From JAYODZ01 sp965662735 (GTDB lineage: Bacteria; Pseudomonadota; Alphaproteobacteria; RS24), in contig CBFIIU010000014.1 of the NCBI GenBank assembly GCA_965662735.1, forward strand, positions 1 through 55,494: 55,494 bases of DNA, read 5' to 3'. The notes below the pieces were generated by a model. The model was given only the letters and a program-made list of their open reading frames with translations, did not search any database and was not told the origin of the DNA. This document shows, piece by piece, positions 26,517-34,377 of the stretch (positions are counted from its first letter, which is position 1; every line of letters begins with the position of its first letter). A program made the translations under genes and the position numbers.

Positions 26517-26855
26517 GGAGCAGAGATTAATCTCCCGAGCGGGGGACGCAAGAGAAAAAGGTAATGATAGGCCCGGGACATGATGACGCCGCGCATGAGA
26601 GAGATTGGAAATCAGGTCCGACCGCATTTGGGAGAAATCAAGCAGCCCGATGCATGTGTGGGGGGAGGACGTGCAGCACTCATGCACCGGGCTGAAGAGC
26701 GCGATCGACGCTCGCGTCTGATTATGGGTAAACACCAAATAAGGCGAAGGCAGGGCATGAATAAGGCAATTTTGCGAAATTTAAGCCCGTCAAGAGATCG
26801 CCGGAAATCAAGGATTAGCTCTTGTCATTTGCGGGTAAACCAGAGAGCATAGCGT
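26517..26855. other. Divergent intergenic region with a long hairpin
   Basis: This 339-bp region lies between the ABC ATPase gene and the DUF2794 gene. I see no credible gene or tRNA. The main feature is a 13-bp imperfect inverted repeat at 26644-26693, listed separately. Confidence 0.6.
26644..26693. repeat. 13-bp inverted repeat with 24-nt loop
   Basis: AGCCCGATGCATG (26644-26656) pairs with CATGCACCGGGCT (26681-26693) at 12 of 13 positions. The loop contains GGGGGGAGGAC on the plus strand. No T-run follows on either strand, so it is not a terminator. It lies about 130 bp upstream of the ATPase start and about 160 bp upstream of the DUF2794 start. Function unknown. Confidence 0.6.
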
Positions 26856-27413
26856 ATGGCCAAGTCACGCGTCATCATCGCCAATGCATATGAAACAGAG
26901 CGAGCCGCCCGCGATGCCCGCCAACAGCAGATCATGTGGACGCGCGCCGAGCTCGTCATATTGCATAATCTGTATGGTCGCGCGGTTGCTGCCGGCCAAT
27001 GGCGCGACTATGGGATCAGCACCACCAAAGATCATGCCGTTTTTGCAATGTTCCGTCGGGCTCAAGAGGCTGCGGATTATCGTGTTGAGAAATATCCGGC
27101 GCAGGCCAAGAAGCAAGGCTTATACAGGCTCATTGATGGTCAGGGCCGTGTCATTAAGCGCGGCGACGATCTCACGCGCTTACTGACGCGCATTGACCGG
27201 CGGTANNNNNNNNNNNNNNNNNNNNNNNNNNNNNNNNNNNNNNNNNNNNNNNNNNNNNNNNNNNNNNNNNNNNNNNNNNNNNNNNNNNNNNNNNNNNNNT
27301 ACAGGCTCATTGATGGTCAGGGCCGTGTCATTAAGCGCGGCGACGATCTCACGCGCTTACTGACGCGCATTGACCGGCGTACCTTGAAGCTGATCCAGTC
27401 CACAGGCGCCTAG
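26856..27413 (+). CDS. DUF2794 domain protein (interrupted by artefactual gap)
   Basis: A small protein found almost only in alphaproteobacteria. Visible family features are WTRAELVILHNLYGRAVAAGQWRDY, TTKDHAVFAMFRR, YRVEKYPAQAKKQG and VIKRGDDLTRLLTRIDRR (parts). Length is 126 residues once the gap (27206-27299) and one copy of the duplicated 80 nt are removed. As written, the frame contains the segment YRLIDGQGRVIKRGDD twice, which is not real. A bidirectional terminator follows. Function unknown. Confidence 0.87.
   Translation: MAKSRVIIANAYETERAARDARQQQIMWTRAELVILHNLYGRAVAAGQWRDYGISTTKDHAVFAMFRRAQEAADYRVEKYPAQAKKQGLYRLIDGQGRVIKRGDDLTRLLTRIDRRXXXXXXXXXXXXXXXXXXXXXXXXXXXXXXXXYRLIDGQGRVIKRGDDLTRLLTRIDRRTLKLIQSTGA
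27123..27379. repeat. 80-nt duplication around a 94-N gap (assembly artefact)
   Basis: 27123-27202 equals 27300-27379. Offset is 177 bp, as at the gaps at 2272 and 34135. The left copy carries one extra G just before the N run. Confidence 0.88.
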
Positions 27414-27456
27414 AAGAAAAAATATCGAAAATAGTCGAGGACGAAAAAAGTCAAAA

Positions 27457-27483
27457 AAAACCCCGAGCTCAGCCCGGGGTTTT
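27457..27483. terminator. Bidirectional terminator between DUF2794 and Bax-inhibitor genes
   Basis: AAAACCCCG (27457-27465) and CGGGGTTTT (27475-27483) form a 9-bp stem with a 9-nt loop. A and T runs on the two sides let it work on both strands of this convergent pair. Confidence 0.85.
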
Positions 27484-27508
27484 AATCGCTTAAACTTCAG
27501 AGAAATGG

Positions 27509-28231
27509 CTACTCACGATTTCCGAGGAATTGTAATAAGAAGACAAACATATTGATGAAGTCCAAATAGAGACGCAGGGCCCCCATAATGGCCTTCTTCT
27601 CGGCTACTTCACGCGTATCTCCAGAATAGTAAATCCGCTTAATATCTTGCGTATCATAGGCTGTGAGACCCGCAAAAATCAAAACGCCGATCACCGAAAT
27701 GGCGAAGTGCATGGCGGGGCTTTGCATGAACAAATTGACCACGGATGCCAAAATAAGGCCAATCAGTCCCATGAACAAAAACGAGCCCATCCCCGACAAT
27801 TCGCGTTTCGTGGTGTAGCCATACAGGCTCAGCGCGCCAAAAGAGGCGGCGGTGATGAGGAAGGTGCGCACCACACTCACGCCCGTATAGGCCAATAAAA
27901 CATAGGACAAAGACAAGCCCATCAAACCCGCATACACCCAGAAGGTGGTTTGGGCGCTCGAGGCGCTCATTTTGTGCAACCGTACGCTTAGAAATAACAC
28001 CATGGCGATGGGGGCAAAAACCAAAACCCAGATCAGCGGTGTCGCTGCGATCGCTGCGTAAACTCCCGAGGACGCCCCAAAATAGGCCGCCAATGCGGTG
28101 ATCAATAAGCCCGCAGACATGTATCCGTAGACCTTATTCATGTAAATCCGCAATCCCGCATCATAGGTTTGATTGCGGACATCACCGGCAAACTGTTCCC
28201 GGGACGTATGTTGAGACCAATTATCTTGCAT
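27509..28231 (-). CDS. Bax inhibitor-1 / YccA family membrane protein
   Basis: A 240-residue protein with seven hydrophobic helices, in the family of pH-sensitive calcium leak channels. It contains IYMNKVYGYMSAGLLITALA, SLYGYTTKRELSGMGSFLFM, TAYDTQDIKRIYYSG and the C-terminal ALRLYLDFINMFVFLLQFLG, which is the signature end of the family. Convergent with the DUF2794 gene. Whether it transports calcium here is inferred only from the family. Confidence 0.92.
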   Translation of the reverse strand: MQDNWSQHTSREQFAGDVRNQTYDAGLRIYMNKVYGYMSAGLLITALAAYFGASSGVYAAIAATPLIWVLVFAPIAMVLFLSVRLHKMSASSAQTTFWVYAGLMGLSLSYVLLAYTGVSVVRTFLITAASFGALSLYGYTTKRELSGMGSFLFMGLIGLILASVVNLFMQSPAMHFAISVIGVLIFAGLTAYDTQDIKRIYYSGDTREVAEKKAIMGALRLYLDFINMFVFLLQFLGNRE

Positions 28232-28354
28232 CAGGCACTCCTTGGGTAAATGATGACACTACTAATATGGGAAATCATGTGGCCAATTTCAAGCAAAACC
28301 GGTTCAAAGCGCCTTCAAACGGTTACGTTTCGTGACATTTTTGCGTCGCGGGCT

Positions 28355-31090
28355 CTAATCGCGCTGTAAAATGCGGCGCCAGGGCACATTGAGTTGCTGG
28401 CGCAGGCTCAAAACGCTGAGGCCAAGGGCAAGCACGCAGGCGGCACCAACGCCAAAAACAAAAACATCGGGCAGAAAATACCAATCGCCCTGCAGGCCAA
28501 AGCGGATCACAGCCCAACTGGTGACCGTTCCGATGCACGCTCCGATCACGGCAGCCCCAAAACCCATAAACCCATATTCAATCAAAAACATAGCTAAAAT
28601 TTTGCGTCGGCGCGCGCCCATCGCGCCCAAAACAGCCGCCTCATAAAGGCGCGTTTGTCGGCTGCTCGCCAAGGCGCCCGCGAGCACCAAAATCGAGGTG
28701 GCAATCGCTGTCAGGCTTAAGGCCCCAATGGCAACACTGAACTGATTGAGAAGCTGTTGCACCGACTGCACCGCCTCTTTCACGCGCACTAAACTAATAT
28801 TGCGATAGTGCGTGGTTACAAATTGCGTAAAAGCCGGCTCATTCTCACCACGCAATGTCACCGTCGCGACATAGCTATGGGGAGCGGCCCGCAAGGGGGT
28901 CAGCGAAAAAACCAAAGTATAATTAATCCGGCCAGATCCCCAATCGATCCGCCGCAAATTTGCAATCTCACCAACCAATGGCCGCCCAAGAATATTAACC
29001 GTTAAGCGATCCCCGATACCCAACCCAAGCCCGCGCGCAATCCGCTCATCTATAGAAAGCAAGGGCGGGCCCGTATAATCTTCAGGCCACCACTGACCTT
29101 CGACAATTTGCGTGTTTGGGGGCATGGCATCGGCATAGGTGATGCCACGGTCACCGCGCAGGAACCAGGCAATATCGGTAGGCGGCGTAATCTCTTTAAC
29201 CGGCGTATCATTGATCGCAAGAACTGAGGCTTGAAGCATGGGAACCGCTTGCATGGCCTCAAAACCGGCAAAGGCCTCAGTTGCCTGACGGAAGTCATCG
29301 ATCTGGTTGGGCTGGATATCCAGCGCGAAAAAAGAAGGGGCCCGCTCCGGAAAATCCGTCATCAGCTGACGATCGAAATTGCCTTGTACCATGGCGAGGG
29401 TGGTGACCAAGATCACCGACAAACCGACCGACAAAGTGACCGACGCCACGGGGGCCGCGGGGGCGATAATGTTGCGCATTGCGAGGCGGCGATGCACACC
29501 ACCGCGTCGCGCCAATTGCCGTGCGAGGGCTTGAACCAGCCAAGCGCTCAAGCGCAAGATCAAAAAGCTGAGCGCCATACTCACAACAAACCACAGCGCA
29601 ATATCGCGTCGCTCGCTGATCCAAAAACTCAATGCCACCACACAGCACAGACATAGCACAGCGGCCAGCCGAAACATGAGGGGCGCTTTTGACGACGTGT
29701 CGGTGGCCACCGCGCCGCGAAAGAGCACCGAGACCGGCGTTTGAAGCGCGCGCCCTAAAGGCACAAACATAAACCCAAATGCTGTAACCAATCCAAAAAG
29801 GGCGGCGACGCTCAGGGCGAATATGGAGGGTGATGCTTCGACGGGCAGGTCGATCACCCCGGCAATCATCTCAGATAACCCCATCGGGACAATGATCCCG
29901 AAAGCAAGGGCCGCACCCACGGCAAGTAAGGCGATCGCCCCAATGTGAAATATGAACAACAATGTGATAACGGCGCGCGAAGCACCCAGTGCCTTTAACG
30001 TTGCAATGGCCGCGCGACGCTGATCCAAAAACGCAGAGATCGCATTGCCAACACCAACGCCGCCAACCGTGAGCGCTGTGAGACCAACAAGCGTGAGGAA
30101 TAAGGCGACCCGCTCAATCGAGCGTCGCACGGAGGGAGACGCGTCGCGGCGGTCGCGAATACGCCAGCCTGCAAGCGGAAAATCGGCCTCAAGCACCTGA
30201 CGCACCGCATCGATGGACGGCGCCGTTGGTGCAAGGCGCAGACGATAGTGATGATAAATCAAGCTTCCCGCTTGCCAAAGGCCAGAGGCCCGCAACGCCG
30301 CCTGAGGCACAAGAACACGTGGCCCCAGTGCAAAGCCACCGGCGAGCCGGTCGGGCTCACGATCAATCACATCTGCAATATACAGATTAATGTCGCCGAG
30401 CGTCATGACGTCGCCCACAGCAAGACCTAATTGGGTGAGCAGTGTTGCTTCAACAACGGCATTATATTTTACTGTAGGGGCTGATGAGGGGGCTGATGAG
30501 GGGGCTGATGCTGGGTCGGCTGTGAGGTCTGCTGTGAGGTCTGAGGTCCCGTCTTGTGATCGTATTTCAGAAGCGAGGGCCCGATCGAGAGACTGGCCCG
30601 ACCGCAACATGACCGTGCCGATCAATGGATAACGTCCATCGATTGCCTTTGCTTCCACCAATAGCTGCTGGCTGCGATCGGGCGTGCTCACCATCGCGCG
30701 CAATGTTGCGATATGGGACAGCTCACNNNNNNNNNNNNNNNNNNNNNNNNNNNNNNNNNNNNNNNNNNNNNNNNNNNNNNNNNNNNNNNNNNNNNNNNNN
30801 NNNNNNNNNNNNNNNNNNNNNNNNCCCCACTGTCGCAAGGCAGCCGCTTCCTCAGAGGATATTTCGCGATGCATGAGGCGAAGATCGAGATCGCCCCCTA
30901 AGATCTCTTGGCCACGTTGGGTGAGGCCGGCCACTAAGGAAGCGGATAGGGCGCCGACACTGGCAATCGTTGCGACACCTAAGAATAAACAGGCGAGGAA
31001 AATGTAAAAGCCCCGCAGCCCGCCGCGAAGCTCGCGCAAGGCAAGCCGAAAAGCCAAAGGAAGAGCGAAAGTCAGATCGCGCAAGGCCAT
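28355..31090 (-). CDS. FtsX-like ABC transporter permease (YbbP-type), interrupted by a gap
   Basis: A large permease, about 875-910 residues, with an N-terminal helix (GFYIFLACLFLGVATIASVGAL), a periplasmic domain and two FtsX modules. ALVEVKAVDG-like LLVEAKAIDGRYPL and GFALGPRVLVP place it in the YbbP group. The C-terminal module ends SLRQQLNVPWRRILQRD. A 12-nt repeat encodes TADLTADPASAPSSAPSSAP in the first periplasmic domain. The 98-N gap (30727-30824) lies near residue 90; about six residues would be expected to be missing. Its start overlaps the ATPase stop by one nucleotide. E. coli has the same trio (ybbA, ybbP, tesA). Confidence 0.9.
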   Translation of the reverse strand: MALRDLTFALPLAFRLALRELRGGLRGFYIFLACLFLGVATIASVGALSASLVAGLTQRGQEILGGDLDLRLMHREISSEEAAALRQWXXXXXXXXXXXXXXXXXXXXXXXXXXXXXXXXXXELSHIATLRAMVSTPDRSQQLLVEAKAIDGRYPLIGTVMLRSGQSLDRALASEIRSQDGTSDLTADLTADPASAPSSAPSSAPTVKYNAVVEATLLTQLGLAVGDVMTLGDINLYIADVIDREPDRLAGGFALGPRVLVPQAALRASGLWQAGSLIYHHYRLRLAPTAPSIDAVRQVLEADFPLAGWRIRDRRDASPSVRRSIERVALFLTLVGLTALTVGGVGVGNAISAFLDQRRAAIATLKALGASRAVITLLFIFHIGAIALLAVGAALAFGIIVPMGLSEMIAGVIDLPVEASPSIFALSVAALFGLVTAFGFMFVPLGRALQTPVSVLFRGAVATDTSSKAPLMFRLAAVLCLCCVVALSFWISERRDIALWFVVSMALSFLILRLSAWLVQALARQLARRGGVHRRLAMRNIIAPAAPVASVTLSVGLSVILVTTLAMVQGNFDRQLMTDFPERAPSFFALDIQPNQIDDFRQATEAFAGFEAMQAVPMLQASVLAINDTPVKEITPPTDIAWFLRGDRGITYADAMPPNTQIVEGQWWPEDYTGPPLLSIDERIARGLGLGIGDRLTVNILGRPLVGEIANLRRIDWGSGRINYTLVFSLTPLRAAPHSYVATVTLRGENEPAFTQFVTTHYRNISLVRVKEAVQSVQQLLNQFSVAIGALSLTAIATSILVLAGALASSRQTRLYEAAVLGAMGARRRKILAMFLIEYGFMGFGAAVIGACIGTVTSWAVIRFGLQGDWYFLPDVFVFGVGAACVLALGLSVLSLRQQLNVPWRRILQRD
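30481..30547. repeat. 12-nt tandem repeats inside the FtsX-type permease gene
   Basis: CTGATGAGGGGG occurs at 30481 and 30493 with a partial third copy, then TGTGAGGTCTGC at 30521 and 30533. On the coding strand they give S-A-P-S and L-T-A-D repeats in a periplasmic loop. Confidence 0.82.
30727..30824. other. Assembly gap (98 N) in the FtsX-type permease gene
   Basis: The flanks are not duplicated. The gap length is probably nominal. Confidence 0.95.
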
Positions 31091-31791
31091 TACGCGCCCT
31101 CGATGACGCCATCACGCAGACGGATAATGCGGTCGCACCGTTTGGCCAAGGCCACATCATGTGTCACCATAACCACAGTGGTGTTTTGCACGCCGGCCAT
31201 AGTGAAGAGTAAATCGATGATTTGATTGCCGGTGGTCTGATCAAGATTGCCCGTGGGCTCATCGGCTAGCAGCAAAGGGGGCCGGCCGATCAATGCGCGC
31301 GCCACCGCCACGCGTTGTTGCTCGCCACCCGATAGTTGTGCGGGATAGTGATTGCGGCGTTCCGCGAGCCCGATCTGGGACAAGATTTCTTCTACCTCGT
31401 CCACGGCAACCTGCCGCCCCGCGAGTTCAAGCGGCAAGGCAATGTTTTCAAAGGCGGTCATGCTGGGCATCAGATGAAAGGATTGGAACACAATTCCGAG
31501 ATGATCGCGGCGGAAATCGGCAAGGGCATTTTCCGAGAGATCAGTGATATCCTGCCCAGCAATTTCTATTGTACCTGAGGTCACGGGCTCGAGCCCCGCC
31601 ATGGCCATCATCAATGTCGTTTTGCCCGATCCCGATGGGCCCACAAGGCCGACGCGCGCGCCATCTTCAATCGCGAGCGAGATGCCGCGCAAAATATGAA
31701 CAGCTCCTGCAGCGGTCATCCGCGAAACGTGAATATCATGGGCGACAATCAGGGACGAAGAGCCGGATGATGGGGCAGAAGCAGCAGACAT
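31090..31791 (-). CDS. ABC transporter ATP-binding protein (YbbA/LolD-type)
   Basis: A 233-residue ATPase of the MacB/LolD group. It has Walker A GPSGSGKTTLMMAMAGL, a long Q-loop region GIVFQSFHLMPSMTAFENI, signature LSGGEQQRVAVARAL, Walker B LLLADEPTGNLD and the switch His in MVTHDVAL. The first 14 residues are Ser/Ala-rich. It is directly coupled to the permease (TAATG) and divergent from the esterase gene, the conserved arrangement in proteobacteria. Lipid or lipoprotein extraction is a guess from the family. Confidence 0.92.
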   Translation of the reverse strand: MSAASAPSSGSSSLIVAHDIHVSRMTAAGAVHILRGISLAIEDGARVGLVGPSGSGKTTLMMAMAGLEPVTSGTIEIAGQDITDLSENALADFRRDHLGIVFQSFHLMPSMTAFENIALPLELAGRQVAVDEVEEILSQIGLAERRNHYPAQLSGGEQQRVAVARALIGRPPLLLADEPTGNLDQTTGNQIIDLLFTMAGVQNTTVVMVTHDVALAKRCDRIIRLRDGVIEGA

Positions 31792-31840
31792 TTAAACCTC
31801 AATGACCTTATAAACCTCAATAAACTTTTAAACCTCAATA
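31792..31840. repeat. Three near-copies of TAAACCTCAATA in the ABC/esterase intergenic region
   Basis: TAAACCTCAAT recurs about every 18-19 nt just upstream of the ATPase start. The rest of the 274-bp divergent region to 32065 shows no gene. Confidence 0.6.
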
Positions 31841-32065
31841 TCGTTGCGCAGCGATCCAAATTCCGACGCGAAAACGCGGCATCATCTATATCAACCCAGC
31901 CATCGCCGATGATGCGGATGCCTTTGCGTGAATTTGCCGATAAGGCTTATCTATGCAAGATGTAGGTGTTAATCGCGATTTGTCATCTTTTCCGTCTAAA
32001 ATTAATGCTTTAAATTTTGCGGCGTAAAAACAAGAACGCGTTTTGTAACCAAAGTGGAGGGTTGT

Positions 32066-32791
32066 GTGCGCCACGAACAAGCTCATCGCCGATCTCAAAT
32101 GAAGATGCAATCGGATCGATATGCATGGTCGCCGATAAGGCCCCTCAGGGCTTGGCTGCTGATGCTTGTGATCATGGTGCTGCCCTTGTCAAGCCAGGCC
32201 GTGGACCCGCTAGAGATCGTTATTTTGGGCGACAGTCTCGTGGCCGGCTACGGCCTGCCGGCGGAAGACGGATTTGTGGCTCAAATGCAATCGGCGTTCG
32301 ATGGTCAACCCAATGGGACGCGCGTTCATTTGGTGAATGCCGGCGTTTCGGGGGATACCACAGCGGGTGGATTAAGTCGGCTGGATTGGTCGGTGCCCGA
32401 AACCGCTGACGCGGTGATTGTCTCATTGGGCGCCAATGATGCCCTACGCGCCATCCCGGTTGATGTCAGTTATAAAAATTTGCACGCCATCATCGCCGCT
32501 CTACAAGGCCGAGATCTTCCGGTTCTCATCATCGGCATGCGCGCACCCCTTAATTTGGGGGCACGCTATGGCCAAGAGTTTGATGCCATGTATCCAAAGC
32601 TCGCTGAGCAATTCGATGTGCCGCTCTATCCATTTTTTCTCGATGGAGTTGCCGCCATGCGTCAGCTTAATCAAGCTGATGGCATACACCCCAATAAAGA
32701 AGGGGTCGCACATATTGTTGCTGCCATGTACCCCACAGTTCAGCAATTCGTGGCGTCGGTCGCACGGCAAATTAAGACATCCAAACCCTAG
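32066..32791 (+). CDS. tesA: SGNH-fold arylesterase / lysophospholipase (TesA-like)
   Basis: A secreted esterase of the GDSL family. Block I is ILGDSLVAGYGLPAEDG (nucleophile Ser), Block II has NAGVSGDTTAGG, Block III is SLGANDALRA, and Block V is ADGIHPNKEG with the catalytic Asp and His. A signal peptide follows a basic stretch (LRAWLLMLVIMVLPLSSQA). I start at the GTG at 32066, because GGAGG sits 5 nt before it; a GTG at 32054 lacks this and an ATG at 32099 is an alternative. Length is 241 residues. It acts on thioesters or lysophospholipids in the periplasm, by family. Confidence 0.88.
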   Translation: MRHEQAHRRSQMKMQSDRYAWSPIRPLRAWLLMLVIMVLPLSSQAVDPLEIVILGDSLVAGYGLPAEDGFVAQMQSAFDGQPNGTRVHLVNAGVSGDTTAGGLSRLDWSVPETADAVIVSLGANDALRAIPVDVSYKNLHAIIAALQGRDLPVLIIGMRAPLNLGARYGQEFDAMYPKLAEQFDVPLYPFFLDGVAAMRQLNQADGIHPNKEGVAHIVAAMYPTVQQFVASVARQIKTSKP

Positions 32792-32801
32792 GGAGAATTT
32801 T

Positions 32802-33122
32802 ATGATACAGGCACTCACCCCCACAGAACGCAAACAGGCTTTAAGCCCTTTGTCGGGCTGGAGCGTTGAAAAAAACCGAGCGATCTGCAAGACATTTATC
32901 TTTGCCGATTTTACGGCGGCTTTCGCCTGGATGACGCGCATAGCTCTGCATGCGGAAAAGGCAGACCACCATCCAGAATGGTTCAATGTCTATAATCGAG
33001 TTGAGGTTCGCCTGACCACACATGACGCGGGTGGACTAACGCAGCGGGATATTGCGCTCGCGAAAATCATGGACAAAACAGCAGGCGCTGCGGGCCGACA
33101 GAAACCAGGCCGCCCATCATAA
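32802..33122 (+). CDS. 4a-hydroxytetrahydrobiopterin dehydratase (PCD/DCoH)
   Basis: Recycles the pterin cofactor of aromatic amino-acid hydroxylases. The 106-residue protein has the family signature EKADHHPEWFNVYNRVEVRL, with the paired His-His-Pro, and ends in a TQRDIALAKIMD helix. The ATG at 32802 follows GGGAGAA and lies 10 nt after the esterase stop. A much longer open frame in the same phase starts upstream but overlaps tesA and is not used. A short basic tail follows the domain. No phenylalanine hydroxylase is in the window. Confidence 0.92.
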   Translation: MIQALTPTERKQALSPLSGWSVEKNRAICKTFIFADFTAAFAWMTRIALHAEKADHHPEWFNVYNRVEVRLTTHDAGGLTQRDIALAKIMDKTAGAAGRQKPGRPS

Positions 33123-33124
33123 GT

Positions 33125-33188
33125 GCCGAACCGGTCATGGATGCCCAGCCGGTCATGGATGCCGAGCCGGTCATGGGTGCCGAACCGG
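33125..33188. repeat. 18-nt tandem repeat after the PCD gene
   Basis: Units start at 33125, 33143 and 33161 with a partial fourth at 33179. GCCGAACCGGTCATGGAT is the first. The region follows the PCD stop and lies in another frame, where it would read A-E-P-V-M-D. It may be an old tail or plain noncoding repeat. Confidence 0.82.
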
Positions 33189-33238
33189 CGCCGGGCTTGA
33201 GACGCGCCCGTGCCCGCTCATCCAGAATCTGAAAACAA

Positions 33239-33263
33239 AAAAGGGCCCGCTTGGGGCCCTTTT
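33239..33263. terminator. Bidirectional terminator between PCD and SDR genes
   Basis: AAAAGGGCCC (33239-33248) pairs with GGGCCCTTTT (33254-33263), loop GCTTG. Convergent genes end on both sides. Confidence 0.9.
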
Positions 33264-33288
33264 CGATTGAGATGATTTCTCGCTTGGC

Positions 33289-34074
33289 TTAGCGCGGCGC
33301 CATCCGAATGGCTCCATCCAAGCGCACATCTTCGCCATTGAAGTAATTCACTTCGCACATGGTGCAGGCCAAGGCTGCATATTCTTGCGGCAAACCCAAA
33401 CGGGATGGATAGGGAACCATTGCACCCAGAGCCTGACGAACATTATCAGGCGCACCGGCAAGTAAAGGTGTGTCAAAAATGCCTGGCAAAATTGTATTGA
33501 CCCGAATGCCTTCTTGCGACAAATCGCGGGCGATCGGCAAGGTCATGCCCACAACACCCGCTTTGGATGCCGAATAAGAAGCCTGACCAATTTGACCGTC
33601 TTCAGCGGCAACGGAAGCAGTGTTCACAATGGCGCCACGATCGCCGCAGGGCAATGGATCGAGCGACATCATGCCCGCCGCCGATTTGGCGATACAGCGG
33701 AAAGTGCCAACCAGATTGATTTGAATGATGAGATTAAAGGCATCGATTGGGAAATGCTTAATCTCGCCAGTTTTCTTATCCCGAGAAGCGGTTTTCACGG
33801 CATTGCCCGTGCCCGCGCAATTGATCAAAATGCGCTCTTGTCCAAGGGCGCCTCGGATTTTTGCAAAGCCCGCATCGACATCTTCATCGGACGTCACATT
33901 CACTCTCGCAAATGCGCCGCCGAGTTCTTTGGCAACGGCTTCACCCCGTTCTTCGTTCAAATCAAAAATGCCAACTTTAACACCTTTGCTGGCCATCATC
34001 CGGGCGGTCGCTTCGCCAAGGCCCGATGCGCCGCCGGTAATAATGGCGGTAATATTTGAGTCTAACTTCATCAC
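33289..34074 (-). CDS. SDR-family 3-hydroxyacyl-CoA dehydrogenase-like protein
   Basis: A 261-residue classical short-chain dehydrogenase. It has TGGASGLGEATARMM for NAD binding, INCAGTGNAV, and the catalytic YSASK in QASYSASKAGVVGM near residue 170. The C-terminal half LPGIFDTPLLAGAPDNVRQ and LAFTMCEVNYFNGE-like end resemble 17-beta-HSD10/2-methyl-3-hydroxybutyryl-CoA dehydrogenases. Substrate is inferred from that resemblance. The upstream region is duplicated by an assembly artefact. Confidence 0.85.
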   Translation of the reverse strand: MMKLDSNITAIITGGASGLGEATARMMASKGVKVGIFDLNEERGEAVAKELGGAFARVNVTSDEDVDAGFAKIRGALGQERILINCAGTGNAVKTASRDKKTGEIKHFPIDAFNLIIQINLVGTFRCIAKSAAGMMSLDPLPCGDRGAIVNTASVAAEDGQIGQASYSASKAGVVGMTLPIARDLSQEGIRVNTILPGIFDTPLLAGAPDNVRQALGAMVPYPSRLGLPQEYAALACTMCEVNYFNGEDVRLDGAIRMAPR

Positions 34075-34311
34075 ATTCTCCTTCTACACAAGTGGCTGGT
34101 GTGGCGGCACGTTAGCATTTTCTAGCGTGAAACCNNNNNNNNNNNNNNNNNNNNNNNNNNNNNNNNNNNNNNNNNNNNNNNNNNNNNNNNNNNNNNNNNN
34201 NNNNNNNNNNNNNNNNNNNNNNNNNNNNNNNNNNGAGTCTAACTTCATCACATTCTCCTTCTACACAAGTGGCTGGTGTGGCGGCACGTTAGCATTTTCT
34301 AGCGTGAAACC
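34058..34311. repeat. 77-nt duplication around a 100-N gap (assembly artefact)
   Basis: 34058-34134 is repeated from 34235, offset 177 bp, with N at 34135-34234. The second copy repeats the start of the SDR gene and its upstream region. The true distance between the SDR and DMT genes is only about 126 bp; no other feature is seen in it. Confidence 0.9.
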
Positions 34312-34377
34312 TAAAGCGTATTTATCGAGAAAATTGTGCCGCTTTGCCGCATGCGTGGTCCCAACAGGGTCAACGCC

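Noticed and set aside
26580..26852. A 90-codon plus-strand open frame before the DUF2794 gene
   Set aside because: No family match or ribosome site; it spans the inverted repeat and is probably chance.
27123..27379. Internal duplication in the DUF2794 protein
   Set aside because: Same artefact, offset 177 bp.
32418..32801. Long N-terminal extension of the pterin dehydratase
   Set aside because: It overlaps tesA in another frame; the ATG at 32802 has a good ribosome site and gives a normal-length protein.
33125..33188. CRISPR array
   Set aside because: Units are contiguous with no spacers and there are no cas genes.
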